Part shown: positions 48,399 through 58,252 of the stretch, piece by piece
How positions within the stretch are numbered: the stretch's first letter is position 1
How the letters are laid out: each line of letters starts with the position of its first letter
The notes under the pieces: model-generated
Databases searched by the model: none
Told to the model about the DNA's origin: nothing
Seen by the model: only the letters and a program-made list of their open reading frames with translations
Assembly (NCBI RefSeq): GCF_019968605.1
Contig: NZ_CP082966.1
Coordinates: 3,957,501-4,021,500, forward strand
From: Polaribacter litorisediminis
GTDB taxonomy: Bacteria > Bacteroidota > Bacteroidia > Flavobacteriales > Flavobacteriaceae
Reading direction: 5' to 3'
DNA length: 64,000 nt
Program-made: the position numbers and the translations under genes

Positions 48399-49119
48399 AG
48401 ACACTTTAAGGGATTATTATTTAGGCTTACTTCCAAACTTGACGTCAGACTTTTTTTTCTTTATCCCAAGAAACAAAATCACTCGAGAGATAATCGATAA
48501 AATGGATTTTCTACAGAACAAAAAGGTTTATAACAAAGCTCTTTTAATAGATTTTAACGAAGGATTTATTGAATATGTAAAAGGGGAGTCTAGTTCGAAC
48601 TTCATCTACAAAAAAAGTTGTTTAGATAAGAATATTTTTAGTTTGTTGGAAAAGAAGAACGAGGTTACAGACTATGAATTTGATTTTGTTTTAGAAAAAT
48701 ATTTTGAACTAGCAGAGTGTTTATTTTTCATGTCATATTGGATGAGTATTCACGTTGCTAAAATTGGATTTTACGATGAATATACTTGGAGTATATTCCG
48801 CATTCAGTCTCAAAATTATAAAAAACATTTTGAAGTCTTAGTGAAGAAATTTTATCCAAGTAGAGAAACTATTCCGAAAGGGGATTTTAATAGGCTAGAA
48901 TTGATAGACAAATATTTTCCAGATATTAAGAGTTTATTTGACAAACAAAAAAAGAAACCTGAGCTTATAAAAGACAAGAAAGAGGAAGACAAAAATGAAA
49001 ACAAAATAGACGGTTCAAAAAGAGAAAATATAAAAAAGAAAGCTCTAATTAGCGAATCCGAAGCAGAAAAGATATTATTGAAAGCCATATTTAAATTGGA
49101 TATCGATGGCATAAATTGA
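48391..49119 (+). CDS. Integrase-partner protein of unknown function (module 2)
   Basis: 242 residues with no signal peptide. The N-terminal part (YYLGLLPNLTSDFFFFIPRN) and central helices (YFELAECLFFMSYWMSIHVA) are followed by a highly charged Lys/Glu linker (~190-220) and a C-terminal ISESEAEKILLKAIFKLDID. The same three blocks occur in the broken gene after the integrase tail at 15666-16331. The 8-bp overlap with the integrase implies coupled translation. It might be a directionality or accessory factor. That is inference: I recognise no named family. Confidence 0.7.
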   Translation: MSKDTLRDYYLGLLPNLTSDFFFFIPRNKITREIIDKMDFLQNKKVYNKALLIDFNEGFIEYVKGESSSNFIYKKSCLDKNIFSLLEKKNEVTDYEFDFVLEKYFELAECLFFMSYWMSIHVAKIGFYDEYTWSIFRIQSQNYKKHFEVLVKKFYPSRETIPKGDFNRLELIDKYFPDIKSLFDKQKKKPELIKDKKEEDKNENKIDGSKRENIKKKALISESEAEKILLKAIFKLDIDGIN

Positions 49120-49122
49120 AAG

Positions 49123-49158
49123 ATTATGCGTTAATCATACGTTTAATTAACGTATAAT
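49123..49158. repeat. Palindrome after partner gene (module 2)
   Basis: The 13-bp arms ATTATGCGTTAAT and ATTAACGTATAAT (one mismatch) surround a 10-bp spacer. The core GTTAAT-N10-ATTAAC (49130-49151) matches the core of the palindrome at 16357-16378 in both sequence and spacing, at the same place relative to the partner gene. Confidence 0.6.
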
Positions 49159-49561
49159 CATCAAAAAAACAGAAATTTGCACCCATTGCAATATAAATTA
49201 CATCCCTACCAGACGAAGAGTCCAAAAGTTTTGTTCCAAATCGTGTAAGTCTCGATATTGGTATTTAAAACAGAATAATAAAACAAAGGAACTATCTTTA
49301 AGTAATCAAAATAAACCCAAAGAATCACAACACAATACAAAAATTGACACTATGAGTGCTGCAGGAGTTGGAAATGCAGCAGCAGGAACAGCATTAGTTG
49401 AGTTAGGTAAAAATGTATTTGGGATTGCAGCAGCGACTAAAAAAGATATCCAAGAGCTAAAATCATTTATAAAGGGACGTTATTTACCAATAAATAATCT
49501 AATGAAAGACTCAATGGGGAGATTTCCATATTATGATGTTGAAACTGGGCATGTGGTTTAA
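49154..49561 (+). CDS. Zinc-ribbon protein with non-canonical or lost start
   Basis: The frame is open from 49151 to the stop at 49559-49561 and encodes a Cys4 ribbon: CTHCNINYIPTRRRVQKFCS, then KSCKSRYWYLK. A polar linker, then a small domain MSAAGVGNAAAGTALVELGK ... TKKDIQELKSFIKGRYLPIN ... FPYYDVETGHVV follow. There is no ATG, GTG or TTG before 49352, so a conventional call would drop the zinc ribbon. An ATA/ATC/ATT start near 49154-49177 or a mutated start are the options. The stump at 16397-16483 is the equivalent gene of module 1. Confidence 0.5.
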   Translation: MIIKKTEICTHCNINYIPTRRRVQKFCSKSCKSRYWYLKQNNKTKELSLSNQNKPKESQHNTKIDTMSAAGVGNAAAGTALVELGKNVFGIAAATKKDIQELKSFIKGRYLPINNLMKDSMGRFPYYDVETGHVV

Positions 49562-49657
49562 TCATTTAAATAAAAATGTCTTGTTATATTTTGAAAAAGG
49601 AATTTTTTTGAAATTTTGAGAAATTTAGGGAGTGTAATTTAAACTCTGTCTGATAAT

Positions 49658-50260
49658 TTATTCCGTTTTAAAAATAGTTTGATTTTTTCTAAATAGTAAA
49701 AATAAGATACCATTAATTTTATCTCCAATAGATTTTCTTAAAATGGCATAAGCTTTTGTAATATGAGCCTCAACAGATTTTATAGAAACATTTAAATACT
49801 CTGCTATTTCAATATTGGTAAGACCTTCTTCTTTACTTAATAAAAAAGTCTGTTTGCATTTTGGAGGTAGTTTCTCTATTTCATTTTTTACTACTTTCAA
49901 TAATCTATCTAAAGATTTTTCATCCTCGTCCTCTAAAATATAGGTCAAAGCATCAATATATTTCTTTTCTAGAGTTAGCACTTTTTTTTGTTTTCTATAT
50001 TGATCTATAAATTCGTTGTAAACAGACTTGTACAAATAACTTTTAACCACAAAATCCTCTTTAAGTTTAAATCGATTTTTCCAAACGCTGATAAAAACAT
50101 TCTGAACAATATCTTCTGTCAAATCATGATCATTGGTCAAACTCAAAGCGTAAACACAAAGTTTTTTATGATAAAACGTAACCAAAAAAGAGTAAGCACT
50201 TTCATCTCCCTTTTTTAGAGCGTTTATTAAATCGGTCTGACTTGAAAATTTAGCTTTCAT
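49658..50260 (-). CDS. ECF (FecI-type) sigma factor
   Basis: 200 residues. Region 2 is NDHDLTEDIVQNVFISVWKN and region 4 is KQTFLLSKEEGLTNIEIAEY, then LNVSIKSVEAHITKAYAILR. This matches the Bacteroidetes sigma-70 family that works with FecR-like anti-sigmas and STN-containing SusC transporters to switch on glycan loci. It is transcribed away from fecR across a 110-bp gap. The common order is sigma-fecR-susC on one strand, so the divergence is notable. Confidence 0.92.
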   Translation of the reverse strand: MKAKFSSQTDLINALKKGDESAYSFLVTFYHKKLCVYALSLTNDHDLTEDIVQNVFISVWKNRFKLKEDFVVKSYLYKSVYNEFIDQYRKQKKVLTLEKKYIDALTYILEDEDEKSLDRLLKVVKNEIEKLPPKCKQTFLLSKEEGLTNIEIAEYLNVSIKSVEAHITKAYAILRKSIGDKINGILFLLFRKNQTIFKTE

Positions 50261-50370
50261 TTTAGATAATCATAAAATTTACTGTTATTTAATACGAATG
50301 TAGAAAAAAAGTTACTATAAAAGTTAGGGTTAAGCAAAATTTATACGTTTTAATAGTATATACATATAAA

Positions 50371-51534
50371 ATGATTTCAAAGAAAACACAAAATATAATT
50401 ATAAAATTCTTAAATAATCAGGCTACTTCTTCAGAGTTAGAAGAATTAGAAGAATGGTTAGAAAATGATGCCAATGAAAAAGAATTTATCAATTATGTAA
50501 AGATTAATTATTTAGTGGATATGAATATTAAAAAATTCAATACGCTCAAATCAGAAAGAAAACTATTAGATCTTATTGCCAAAGAGAAAAAGGTCTATAA
50601 ACTAAAGAATAGCAAAATCTTCTTTAAGTATGCTGCGGCAATAGCAATCTTGATTTCAACAGTATATTTCTATAACCAAAGTAATGTTTCACTTATAGAA
50701 CAAAATAGTGTTTCTTCAGAAAAAATTACTTTAAAAATGGATGATGGTAACATTAAAGTAATTGATGAGAAAGGAAATTTTAAGATTCAAGATTTCAAAG
50801 GAAATGTTATTGGAACTCAACAAGGAAATGAATTGGTATATGATGATAAAAAGGTTTTAGAAAAGTTAGTATACAATACATTAACGGTTCCTTATGGGAA
50901 GAGATTTTCTGTGAAATTATCTGATGGAACCAAAGTTCATTTGAATGCAGGCACTTCTTTGAGGTATCCCATTAAATTTTTAAAAGGTAAAGAAAGATTG
51001 GTTTTTGTAGAGACTGGAGAAGCTTATTTTGATGTAACAAAAGATGTTGAACATCCTTTTATCGTAAATAATGGAGATGTAAATATCAGAGTTTTAGGAA
51101 CTGAATTTAATGTAAGCTCTTATCCAGAAGATGCAACGATTAAAACGGTACTTGTTGAAGGTTCCGTTAGTTTATACGCAACGAATGAAAAGTACGATGT
51201 AAAAAATTCAACGGTTTTAAAACCCGGATTTAAGGCAGATTGGAACAAAAGTAATGATGTTGTTAAAGTAGATAAAGCGGATGTAGAAATGTATACTGCT
51301 TGGATTGATGGTAAAATTATTTTGAAACACATGAAATTCAGCAGTATCATCAAGAAAATTGAAAGGCATTACAACGTTTCTATACAAAATGAAGATAAAG
51401 TTTTAGGAGACGAATTTATCACGGCCACCTTTGAAGATGAATCCATAGAGCAAGTATTAGAGGTCATCAATAAATTACACCCTATAGAATATTCTGTGAA
51501 AGACAATAAAATAGTGATTTTAAAAAAAGAGTAA
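50371..51534 (+). CDS. FecR-family anti-sigma factor
   Basis: 387 residues. A cytoplasmic N-terminal part (~1-80; ATSSELEELEEWLENDANEK) is followed by one membrane helix (~86-103; YAAAIAILISTVYFYN). The periplasmic FecR domain is at ~170-275 (VPYGKRFSVKLSDGTKVHLN, then VNIRVLGTEFNVSSYPED) and a C-terminal DUF4974 domain at ~310-387 (IDGKIILKHMKFSSIIKKIE). It holds the sigma factor until the STN domain of the loaded SusC signals. The likely sigma partner is the divergent gene. Confidence 0.93.
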   Translation: MISKKTQNIIIKFLNNQATSSELEELEEWLENDANEKEFINYVKINYLVDMNIKKFNTLKSERKLLDLIAKEKKVYKLKNSKIFFKYAAAIAILISTVYFYNQSNVSLIEQNSVSSEKITLKMDDGNIKVIDEKGNFKIQDFKGNVIGTQQGNELVYDDKKVLEKLVYNTLTVPYGKRFSVKLSDGTKVHLNAGTSLRYPIKFLKGKERLVFVETGEAYFDVTKDVEHPFIVNNGDVNIRVLGTEFNVSSYPEDATIKTVLVEGSVSLYATNEKYDVKNSTVLKPGFKADWNKSNDVVKVDKADVEMYTAWIDGKIILKHMKFSSIIKKIERHYNVSIQNEDKVLGDEFITATFEDESIEQVLEVINKLHPIEYSVKDNKIVILKKE

Positions 51535-51553
51535 AATATGAAGTAAAAAAGAA

Positions 51554-51581
51554 ATCGAAAGATGCAGCAACATCTTTCGAT
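51554..51581 (+). terminator. Hairpin between fecR and susC
   Basis: A perfect 11-bp stem ATCGAAAGATG / CATCTTTCGAT with a 6-nt loop, not followed by a T run. It lies 20 bp after fecR and 50 bp before susC. It could be a partial terminator or an RNA-processing site separating low regulator expression from high transporter expression. Confidence 0.5.
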
Positions 51582-51631
51582 TAAATAAAAGTGACTAAAA
51601 TTAATCAACCACATAAATCAATCACAAAAAT

Positions 51632-54600
51632 ATGAAAAAAGTATTCAGGTTAGAGGGTACAACCCTTTTATCTATAAATCTAAAATTTAAAATGAGGTTT
51701 TCACTGTTTATATTAATATTATCCCTATTTCAGCTACAGGCTAATAATTCATTTTCTCAAAATAAAGAGATATCAATTGAATTTAAGAAAGTTAACTTAG
51801 AACAAGTATTAAATAAAATTGAAAGTTTAACTCAATTTAAGTTTATCTACAAAGACAAGGAGATTGATTATACCAAAGAGGTTTCAATAGTAGCCAAAAA
51901 AGAGAAGTTATCTTCTGTTTTAAACAGGTTATTTAGTAATACAAATGTCATCTTTGAATTTGTTGGTGAACAAATAATCTTAAAATTAAAAGAGGATCAA
52001 AAGAGTGATCCAATAATAACACCTAATAATACCAATAACATTCAAGATTATACTATTAAAGGAGTCATAAAAGATACAAGTGGTCTGACTTTACCTGGTG
52101 CAAGTGTATTAGAAAAAGGCACTTATAATGGCACACAATCAGATTTTGATGGAAAATTTTCACTAACAGTAAAAGATGAAAATGCCACCTTAATTATATC
52201 GTACTTAGGGTATAAAACCAAAGAAATTTTAGTTGATGGTCAAAAGAACTTCGTGATCACTTTAAAAACGGATACAGCAAGTCTCGATGAAATAGTTGTT
52301 GTAGGGTATGGTAAACAGAGAAAAGCTGACGTGGTTGGAGCGATTTCTTCAATTAGTAGTGAAAAAATAAAAGAAACTCAAACAGCTAATATCGGTAACA
52401 ATCTTACGGGTAGAATACCGGGTTTAGTGATTAACCAAAGAGGTGGTGAGCCTGGCGTGGATAATGTAGGTATTTTAATCAGGGGACTTTCTACATTGGG
52501 GAATAACTATCCTTTAATTGTTATTGATGGGATTGCCAACCGTGGCAGTTTTGAACGATTAAATCCTGATGATATTGAAAGTATCTCTGTACTTAAAGAT
52601 GCTTCTGCCGCCATATACGGAGCACAATCAGCCAACGGTGTTATTTTGGTAACGACCAAGAGAGGTAAGAATGGTGAAACAGTATTTAGCTTCGATAATA
52701 CCTACTCCTTTAGTCAACCAACTAGAAGACCAAATTATATGAATGCTTTACAATATTACACATGGATTGATGAATTGAATGTTAGAAATGGTAGTCCAAC
52801 CGAGTGGCAAGACATTGTAAGACAATATCGAGATGGCACAATTGATAGCAACCGATGGGGCGATACTGATTGGTGGGAAGAGGTCATAGAAAAATGGACA
52901 CCCCAAACACAAACCTCTATTAGTGCTAGAGGTGGGGGAGAAAAAGTTAAGTTTTTCCTTTCGGCTCAGATGCTAGATCAAAAAGCCATATATAAAGGGA
53001 ATAATTATGGCTACAAACAGTTCAATGCGAGATCTAATATAGATGCAAAACTCTCTGATAATTTAACAATTAGTTTTGATATAGCTGCAAGGATAGGACA
53101 ACTAAACAGGCCTACTACAGACCCAAGAGCAATAATAGGATCTGTAATTGCACAAAGTCCTTCTGATTTTCCATACTTTGAAAATGGATTATTAAGATCT
53201 AATGGTTCTGGCAATCCAATACCGCTTACAAACGGTCAAAGCGGCTATAAAGATACCTTTGATAGAAAATTTGACTCTAAATTTTCCTTTAGATGGGATC
53301 TGCCCTTTATTACGAAAGGCTTATATTTAGATGGCTATGCTGCTATTGACTATTACAATACTTTTAGAAAAGAATTATTTCAACCATTTGACATTTTTAC
53401 TTTTAATGAAGATACTGATGAATACACAAACTTAAAACTACAAAATAACCCAACAAGTTCGTTGTTCCAATCATACTATGAACAACTAAGCATTACACCT
53501 CACATTAAAATAGGGTATGATGCAACTTTTGATAAACACAAAATAAGCTCGTTTATAGCCTATGAACAATTTGAAAGACAAGGTGAGTCATTCTTTGGTT
53601 TTAGACAAGGTTTAGTTACCTCTGAGTTACCTTACTTTAATTTCGGTTCGGATGTCAATCAAAATTTAGGAGGTAGTGGTAATCAATCTGCAAGACAAAA
53701 TTATTTTGGAAGAATAAATTATAGCTACAATGATAAATACCTTGTTGACTTTACCTTACGCTATGATGGATCCGAGAATTTTGCAACAGGAAAACGTTTT
53801 GGTCTTTTTCCTGCAGTTTCTCTTGGTTGGAAAATTTCTAATGAATCTTTTTTTGATAGCAAATTAATAAGCAATTTAAAATTAAGAGCCTCTTGGGGTG
53901 TATTAGGAAATGACGCTGTTCCTAATTTTCAGTACTTCCAAACGTATGGCGTAAATAATAACTCTTACATATTTGGAGATCCTACCGTAAGAACAATCGG
54001 TTTAACTCCAAATAGATTTCCCAATCCAAATATTACTTGGGAAACTTCTCAAAAGACCAATATAGGGATAGATTTTGCAATGATAAATGGCTTACTTGAT
54101 GTAACTGTCGATGCTTTTTACGAATATAGATCAGATATCTTATTGGCAAGAAATGCATCCGTACCTACTTATTCTGGTATTGTTTTGCCAGATGAAAATC
54201 TAGGTGAAGTTGAAAATAGTGGTATAGAATTTCAAGTAAATCATCAAGGCTCTATAGGAAATGATTTTAAATACACACTTGGAAGTCAATTTTCATATTC
54301 AAGAAGCAAAATTATCTTTATTGATGAGCCCACAAATATTCCTGAATGGCAACGAAGAACTGGTAAACCCATAGATTATTTAATGGTATATGAGGCGGAT
54401 GGAATCTTTCAAAATCAAGAAGAAATTGATAATCACCCACATTGGCCTAATACACAACCTGGTGATGTTAGGTATAGAGATGTAAGTGGTGATGGGGTTA
54501 TTTCTCAAGAAGATCAAGTAATACTCGAAAATTCTCCTACTCCAAGGATGATTTATGGTATTAATATGGGGGCAGAATGGAAAAATATCTCCTTAAATCT

Positions 54601-55003
54601 ATTATTTCAAGGTCAAGCGCAAGCAAAAACGATCTACAGACAATGGGATGTGAACCAGCACGCCTATTTTTATAACAATAGATGGACATCCGAAGAAAGA
54701 ACACCAAATGCTATTTACCCAGCAGCATGGGGGCCAGGAGACACTGATTTTGATGAGATTTCAACGGTATGGATGAAAAATAATTCATTTGTTCGGTTAA
54801 AAAATGTTGAGTTGGCGTATCGTTTTGATGAAAAAATAGTAAAAAAATTAGGGGTATCTAGTTTGCGGTTTTTCGTGTCTGCTCATAATTTATTTATAAT
54901 TCACGATAACGTCAAATTTGATGACCCTGAAAGTAACGTTTCAGATGGACGTTATTACCCTCAACAACGTCTGTTATCAACAGGTATTAATTTAAAATTT
55001 TAA
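51632..55003 (+). CDS. susC: SusC-like TonB-dependent transporter with STN domain (PUL2)
   Basis: 1123 residues. A signal peptide ends near SFSQNK. The STN signalling domain is at ~45-115 (VNLEQVLNKIESLTQFKFIY, LSSVLNRLFSNTNVIF), followed by a carboxypeptidase-regulatory-like domain (~140-210), the SusC motif DEIVVVGYGKQRKADVVGAI, a plug (GLSTLGNNYPLIVIDGIAN) and a barrel to the C-terminal LLSTGINLKF. STN contacts FecR, so this transporter also reports substrate presence to the sigma/anti-sigma pair. It is 5 bp upstream of susD. Confidence 0.95.
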   Translation: MKKVFRLEGTTLLSINLKFKMRFSLFILILSLFQLQANNSFSQNKEISIEFKKVNLEQVLNKIESLTQFKFIYKDKEIDYTKEVSIVAKKEKLSSVLNRLFSNTNVIFEFVGEQIILKLKEDQKSDPIITPNNTNNIQDYTIKGVIKDTSGLTLPGASVLEKGTYNGTQSDFDGKFSLTVKDENATLIISYLGYKTKEILVDGQKNFVITLKTDTASLDEIVVVGYGKQRKADVVGAISSISSEKIKETQTANIGNNLTGRIPGLVINQRGGEPGVDNVGILIRGLSTLGNNYPLIVIDGIANRGSFERLNPDDIESISVLKDASAAIYGAQSANGVILVTTKRGKNGETVFSFDNTYSFSQPTRRPNYMNALQYYTWIDELNVRNGSPTEWQDIVRQYRDGTIDSNRWGDTDWWEEVIEKWTPQTQTSISARGGGEKVKFFLSAQMLDQKAIYKGNNYGYKQFNARSNIDAKLSDNLTISFDIAARIGQLNRPTTDPRAIIGSVIAQSPSDFPYFENGLLRSNGSGNPIPLTNGQSGYKDTFDRKFDSKFSFRWDLPFITKGLYLDGYAAIDYYNTFRKELFQPFDIFTFNEDTDEYTNLKLQNNPTSSLFQSYYEQLSITPHIKIGYDATFDKHKISSFIAYEQFERQGESFFGFRQGLVTSELPYFNFGSDVNQNLGGSGNQSARQNYFGRINYSYNDKYLVDFTLRYDGSENFATGKRFGLFPAVSLGWKISNESFFDSKLISNLKLRASWGVLGNDAVPNFQYFQTYGVNNNSYIFGDPTVRTIGLTPNRFPNPNITWETSQKTNIGIDFAMINGLLDVTVDAFYEYRSDILLARNASVPTYSGIVLPDENLGEVENSGIEFQVNHQGSIGNDFKYTLGSQFSYSRSKIIFIDEPTNIPEWQRRTGKPIDYLMVYEADGIFQNQEEIDNHPHWPNTQPGDVRYRDVSGDGVISQEDQVILENSPTPRMIYGINMGAEWKNISLNLLFQGQAQAKTIYRQWDVNQHAYFYNNRWTSEERTPNAIYPAAWGPGDTDFDEISTVWMKNNSFVRLKNVELAYRFDEKIVKKLGVSSLRFFVSAHNLFIIHDNVKFDDPESNVSDGRYYPQQRLLSTGINLKF

Positions 55004-55008
55004 AATCG

Positions 55009-56772
55009 ATGAAATATATTAAATCTTTTTTTATTGTATTAATTCTAATGGTATCCAACGGGTGTAGTGAAGATATTTTAGAATTATCCCCTTTGGACTC
55101 TGTCTCTGAAGCAGTGGTATGGAACGACTTAAATCTTATAGAACTTTATGTAAATGATCGTTATGACGAATTACCACATGGTTTTGTTTCTTGGTCTGGT
55201 GAGTTAAGAATGGCGAGTATTACTGATGAAAGCTATCATCAGTGGGAAGCCTATATATTAGACAAACATACCAGAGGAGGTCTCACTCCTACCAATATGC
55301 TGTTTTTTGGAGGTTACTGGCTTGATGCGTATACGGCTATTAGAAACCAAAATCTCTTTTTAGAAAAAATAGCAAATTACCAAGGTAATGAAGTTGAACG
55401 AGTAGCACAATTGACAGCAGAGATAAGATTTTTAAGAGCTTGGTTTCACTTGGGTTTAGCAACAAGATATGGCGCTATACCTTTAGCTACTCAAACTTTT
55501 AAAATTGATGGTAATTTAGATTTACCAAGAACATCTTTTCCTGAAATTATTGATTTTGTAGTATCAGAACTTGATGAAATTATAGACGATTTACCAAGCA
55601 ATGCTGAGGTGACAGGTGCAGATTTTGGGCGTGTAACAAAAGGTGCTGGTTTAGGACTAAAAATAAGAGCACTTATGTTTAACGCTAGTCCGTTATTTGA
55701 CGAAACAGGCAACGGACAAGATGCTTCAAAATGGCAATTAGTAGCAGATGCTTGTGAAGATTTGTTTGATTTAAACCAATACAGTTTGTCATCAGATTAC
55801 AAAGATATATTTAACAATGCCAAGAATCCTGAGGTCATTTTTGCTAAACAATTTATAGGCCAGTTTGGTACCACTCAATGGTATGGTATTGATGGCTTTT
55901 CACATTGGCGAGGTGGTCACGATATGAACCGTTGGCAATCTCCTAGTGGAGTCGATTTTTTAGGTTGGACTAGCGAAAATCCTAGACAAGGATTTGTAGA
56001 TCAATATGAAACCTTATCGGGCCATATTCCTGTTTTAGGATACACTTTAGGAAGTTATGATGACGAACTTGAAGCAAATTTAGCGATTCCTATATATAAT
56101 CCTGAAGCGAGAGATTTTAACCCTGACAACCCTTACCAAAACAGAGATCCAAGATTTGAATATTCTGTTCAGTTTGATGGGCAATTCTATAAAACCAGAG
56201 AATTAGAATTTTGGTTTGGCGGTCTTGATAGTAGAGATCCTATAAATAACCCAGATGGCTATTGGAACGGACCAAGAATTGGGTATGGTACTAAAAAGTT
56301 TTTACAAGAAACATGGTCGCCACAATCAACTGCTGGAAGTTTTCAACCATGGATATATATGCGTTTGGCAGAGTTCTATTTAACCTATGCAGAGGCTCAA
56401 TATCACATAGGCGGTGCAGGAATAGCGGTTGATTATATAAATTTAGTGAGGTCTAGACCTGGTGTAGAAATGCCATCAGTTGATGCCTCAGGAGATTTGC
56501 TAGAAAAAATTAAACACGAACGCAAAATAGAACTAGCATTTGAGAGCAATCGATATTTTGATGCAAAACGATGGTTAGATGCAGAAGAAGATTTTGGAAA
56601 AGACGTTATAGGGGTAAGAGTAGATAAAGTCCCTAATTCAAATAACAAATCTTATAAATATTATTATTTCGATCAAATAGGTACAAGGAGTTTTCCTAAA
56701 AGCCATTATTTCTGGCCAATACCTAACTATGAAATAGTAAAAACCAATTTGCAACAAAACCCAGGTTACTAA
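55009..56772 (+). CDS. susD: SusD-like glycan-binding lipoprotein (PUL2)
   Basis: 587 residues. The lipobox is MVSNGCSED. It has the SusD/RagB fold: AEIRFLRAWFHLGLATRYGA, WIYMRLAEFYLTYAEAQYHI, IKHERKIELAFESNRYFDAK, and the end HYFWPIPNYEIVKTNLQQNP. It has more aromatic residues than the PUL1 protein and an insertion around residues 280-400. It pairs with the preceding SusC to form the outer-membrane glycan importer. Confidence 0.95.
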   Translation: MKYIKSFFIVLILMVSNGCSEDILELSPLDSVSEAVVWNDLNLIELYVNDRYDELPHGFVSWSGELRMASITDESYHQWEAYILDKHTRGGLTPTNMLFFGGYWLDAYTAIRNQNLFLEKIANYQGNEVERVAQLTAEIRFLRAWFHLGLATRYGAIPLATQTFKIDGNLDLPRTSFPEIIDFVVSELDEIIDDLPSNAEVTGADFGRVTKGAGLGLKIRALMFNASPLFDETGNGQDASKWQLVADACEDLFDLNQYSLSSDYKDIFNNAKNPEVIFAKQFIGQFGTTQWYGIDGFSHWRGGHDMNRWQSPSGVDFLGWTSENPRQGFVDQYETLSGHIPVLGYTLGSYDDELEANLAIPIYNPEARDFNPDNPYQNRDPRFEYSVQFDGQFYKTRELEFWFGGLDSRDPINNPDGYWNGPRIGYGTKKFLQETWSPQSTAGSFQPWIYMRLAEFYLTYAEAQYHIGGAGIAVDYINLVRSRPGVEMPSVDASGDLLEKIKHERKIELAFESNRYFDAKRWLDAEEDFGKDVIGVRVDKVPNSNNKSYKYYYFDQIGTRSFPKSHYFWPIPNYEIVKTNLQQNPGY

Positions 56773-56794
56773 TAACTTTTAAAAACAATAAAAA

Positions 56795-58144
56795 ATGAAA
56801 ACATATTTAAGTAAAATGTATTTATTATTACCTATTGCTTTCATACTTATAGTAAGTAGTTGTGTTAATAATGATTATTATCCGGATGAAGTTGTATTTG
56901 ATCCGGATGTAAGTTCAAGACGGCTTGAAGTTGGAGATACCATTAAATTTACCGATTATTCGGCAGGTGTAGTCTCAAGATTATGGACTTTTAGTGGAGG
57001 TTTGCCAGCAACATCTTCAGAAAAAGAAGTAGATGTTACTTTTTTAGAAAAAGGAGAATATACAAGTAAAATTGAGACTACTTTTTCCGATGGTTTAACG
57101 CAAACCGAAGAGTTCTTAATTATTGTTGGTACTACCATTGAAATTTATGAAGGATATGCTGATGCCGATATCTTTTCATTTGAGGACGAAACAAGCGCTA
57201 TGGAGGTGTGGGGTAAATGGGAAAATGATGGCGTAGCAGATTTTTTAATAGATGCCACTCAAGGAGCTAATGGCACATCTCAATCAGCACTATTATCGTT
57301 CTCTACAGCTGGCGAGGTTCAAATTTTTACAAATGAAGCAGCCCCAAACATTAATGCTAAAATAGATAAGATAAAAACCTATGAATACAGTTTTTGGGCA
57401 AAAGCAAGTGAAAAAACAACAATCACAGCTGCTTTAGAAAACAGCTCAAATACTCAAGGTTTTCACAATTATTTGTGGCAAGACCAAGAAATTAATACCG
57501 AATGGACTAAATATACTTTTAACATTGATCCAAGTGGGCAATCTTATGATATAGCTAGTAATGTGTACATTAAGTTAAAAATGCTTCCGAACAATACTTC
57601 AACTTCAATTTGGTTTGATGAATTTTCTTTGAAAGAAATTGTTAGAGTAGAAGGTTTTGGTGATGCTGATATCTTTTCATTTGAAGATGAAACGAAAGCG
57701 ATGGAAGTTTGGTCAAAATGGGAAAGTGATGGTGCTGCAGATATCACAGTAGATACCTCAGAAGGTGCCAATGGTACTTCTCAATCAGGAAAAATATCTT
57801 TCACAACGGCTGGCGAGGTTCAAATTTTTACAAATGAAACCTCTTTAAGTGTGAATGCCACAATGGACAAGACCAAAACTTACGAATATAGTTTCTGGGC
57901 AAAAACTAGCGAAATCACAAGGATTACGGCCGCTTTAGAAAACAATACAGCAAACCAAGAATTCTATAATTATTTGTGGCAAGACCAAGAAATTGGTATT
58001 GAATGGACTAAATATACTTTTGATATTGACCCAAGTGGGCAACCTTATGATATAGCTAGTAAAGTGTATATAAAACTAAAAATGCAACCATCAAACAGTG
58101 CTGCAATTATTTGGTTTGATGAATTTAAATTAGAAGAAAAATAA
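56795..58144 (+). CDS. Surface lipoprotein with PKD domain and two CBM-like repeats
   Basis: 449 residues. The lipobox is LIVSSCVNND. A PKD-like domain is at ~35-115 (GDTIKFTDYSAGVVSRLWTF). Two tandem ~150-residue repeats, each beginning DADIFSFEDET and containing YNYLWQDQEI- or HNYLWQDQEI-type blocks and ending IWFDEF, occupy ~120-283 and ~287-449. They resemble CBM4/9-like jelly rolls. Its position after susD and lack of enzyme motifs make it the probable surface glycan-binding protein (SusE/F-like role) of PUL2. Confidence 0.75.
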   Translation: MKTYLSKMYLLLPIAFILIVSSCVNNDYYPDEVVFDPDVSSRRLEVGDTIKFTDYSAGVVSRLWTFSGGLPATSSEKEVDVTFLEKGEYTSKIETTFSDGLTQTEEFLIIVGTTIEIYEGYADADIFSFEDETSAMEVWGKWENDGVADFLIDATQGANGTSQSALLSFSTAGEVQIFTNEAAPNINAKIDKIKTYEYSFWAKASEKTTITAALENSSNTQGFHNYLWQDQEINTEWTKYTFNIDPSGQSYDIASNVYIKLKMLPNNTSTSIWFDEFSLKEIVRVEGFGDADIFSFEDETKAMEVWSKWESDGAADITVDTSEGANGTSQSGKISFTTAGEVQIFTNETSLSVNATMDKTKTYEYSFWAKTSEITRITAALENNTANQEFYNYLWQDQEIGIEWTKYTFDIDPSGQPYDIASKVYIKLKMQPSNSAAIIWFDEFKLEEK

Positions 58145-58160
58145 AGAAGATTTATGTATT

Positions 58161-58187
58161 GGGGATATATCAAATAGGTATATCCTC
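58161..58187 (+). terminator. Stem-loop after surface glycan-binding protein gene
   Basis: GGGGATATA pairs with TATATCCTC (one mismatch) over a 9-nt loop, starting 17 bp after the stop codon. No T run follows, so read-through to the next gene is likely. Confidence 0.4.
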
Positions 58188-58252
58188 ATCCATAAAATAA
58201 TCTTTAAAAATTGAATTTTGAACTTTTTATTAATCCTTTAAATACTTTTGTA

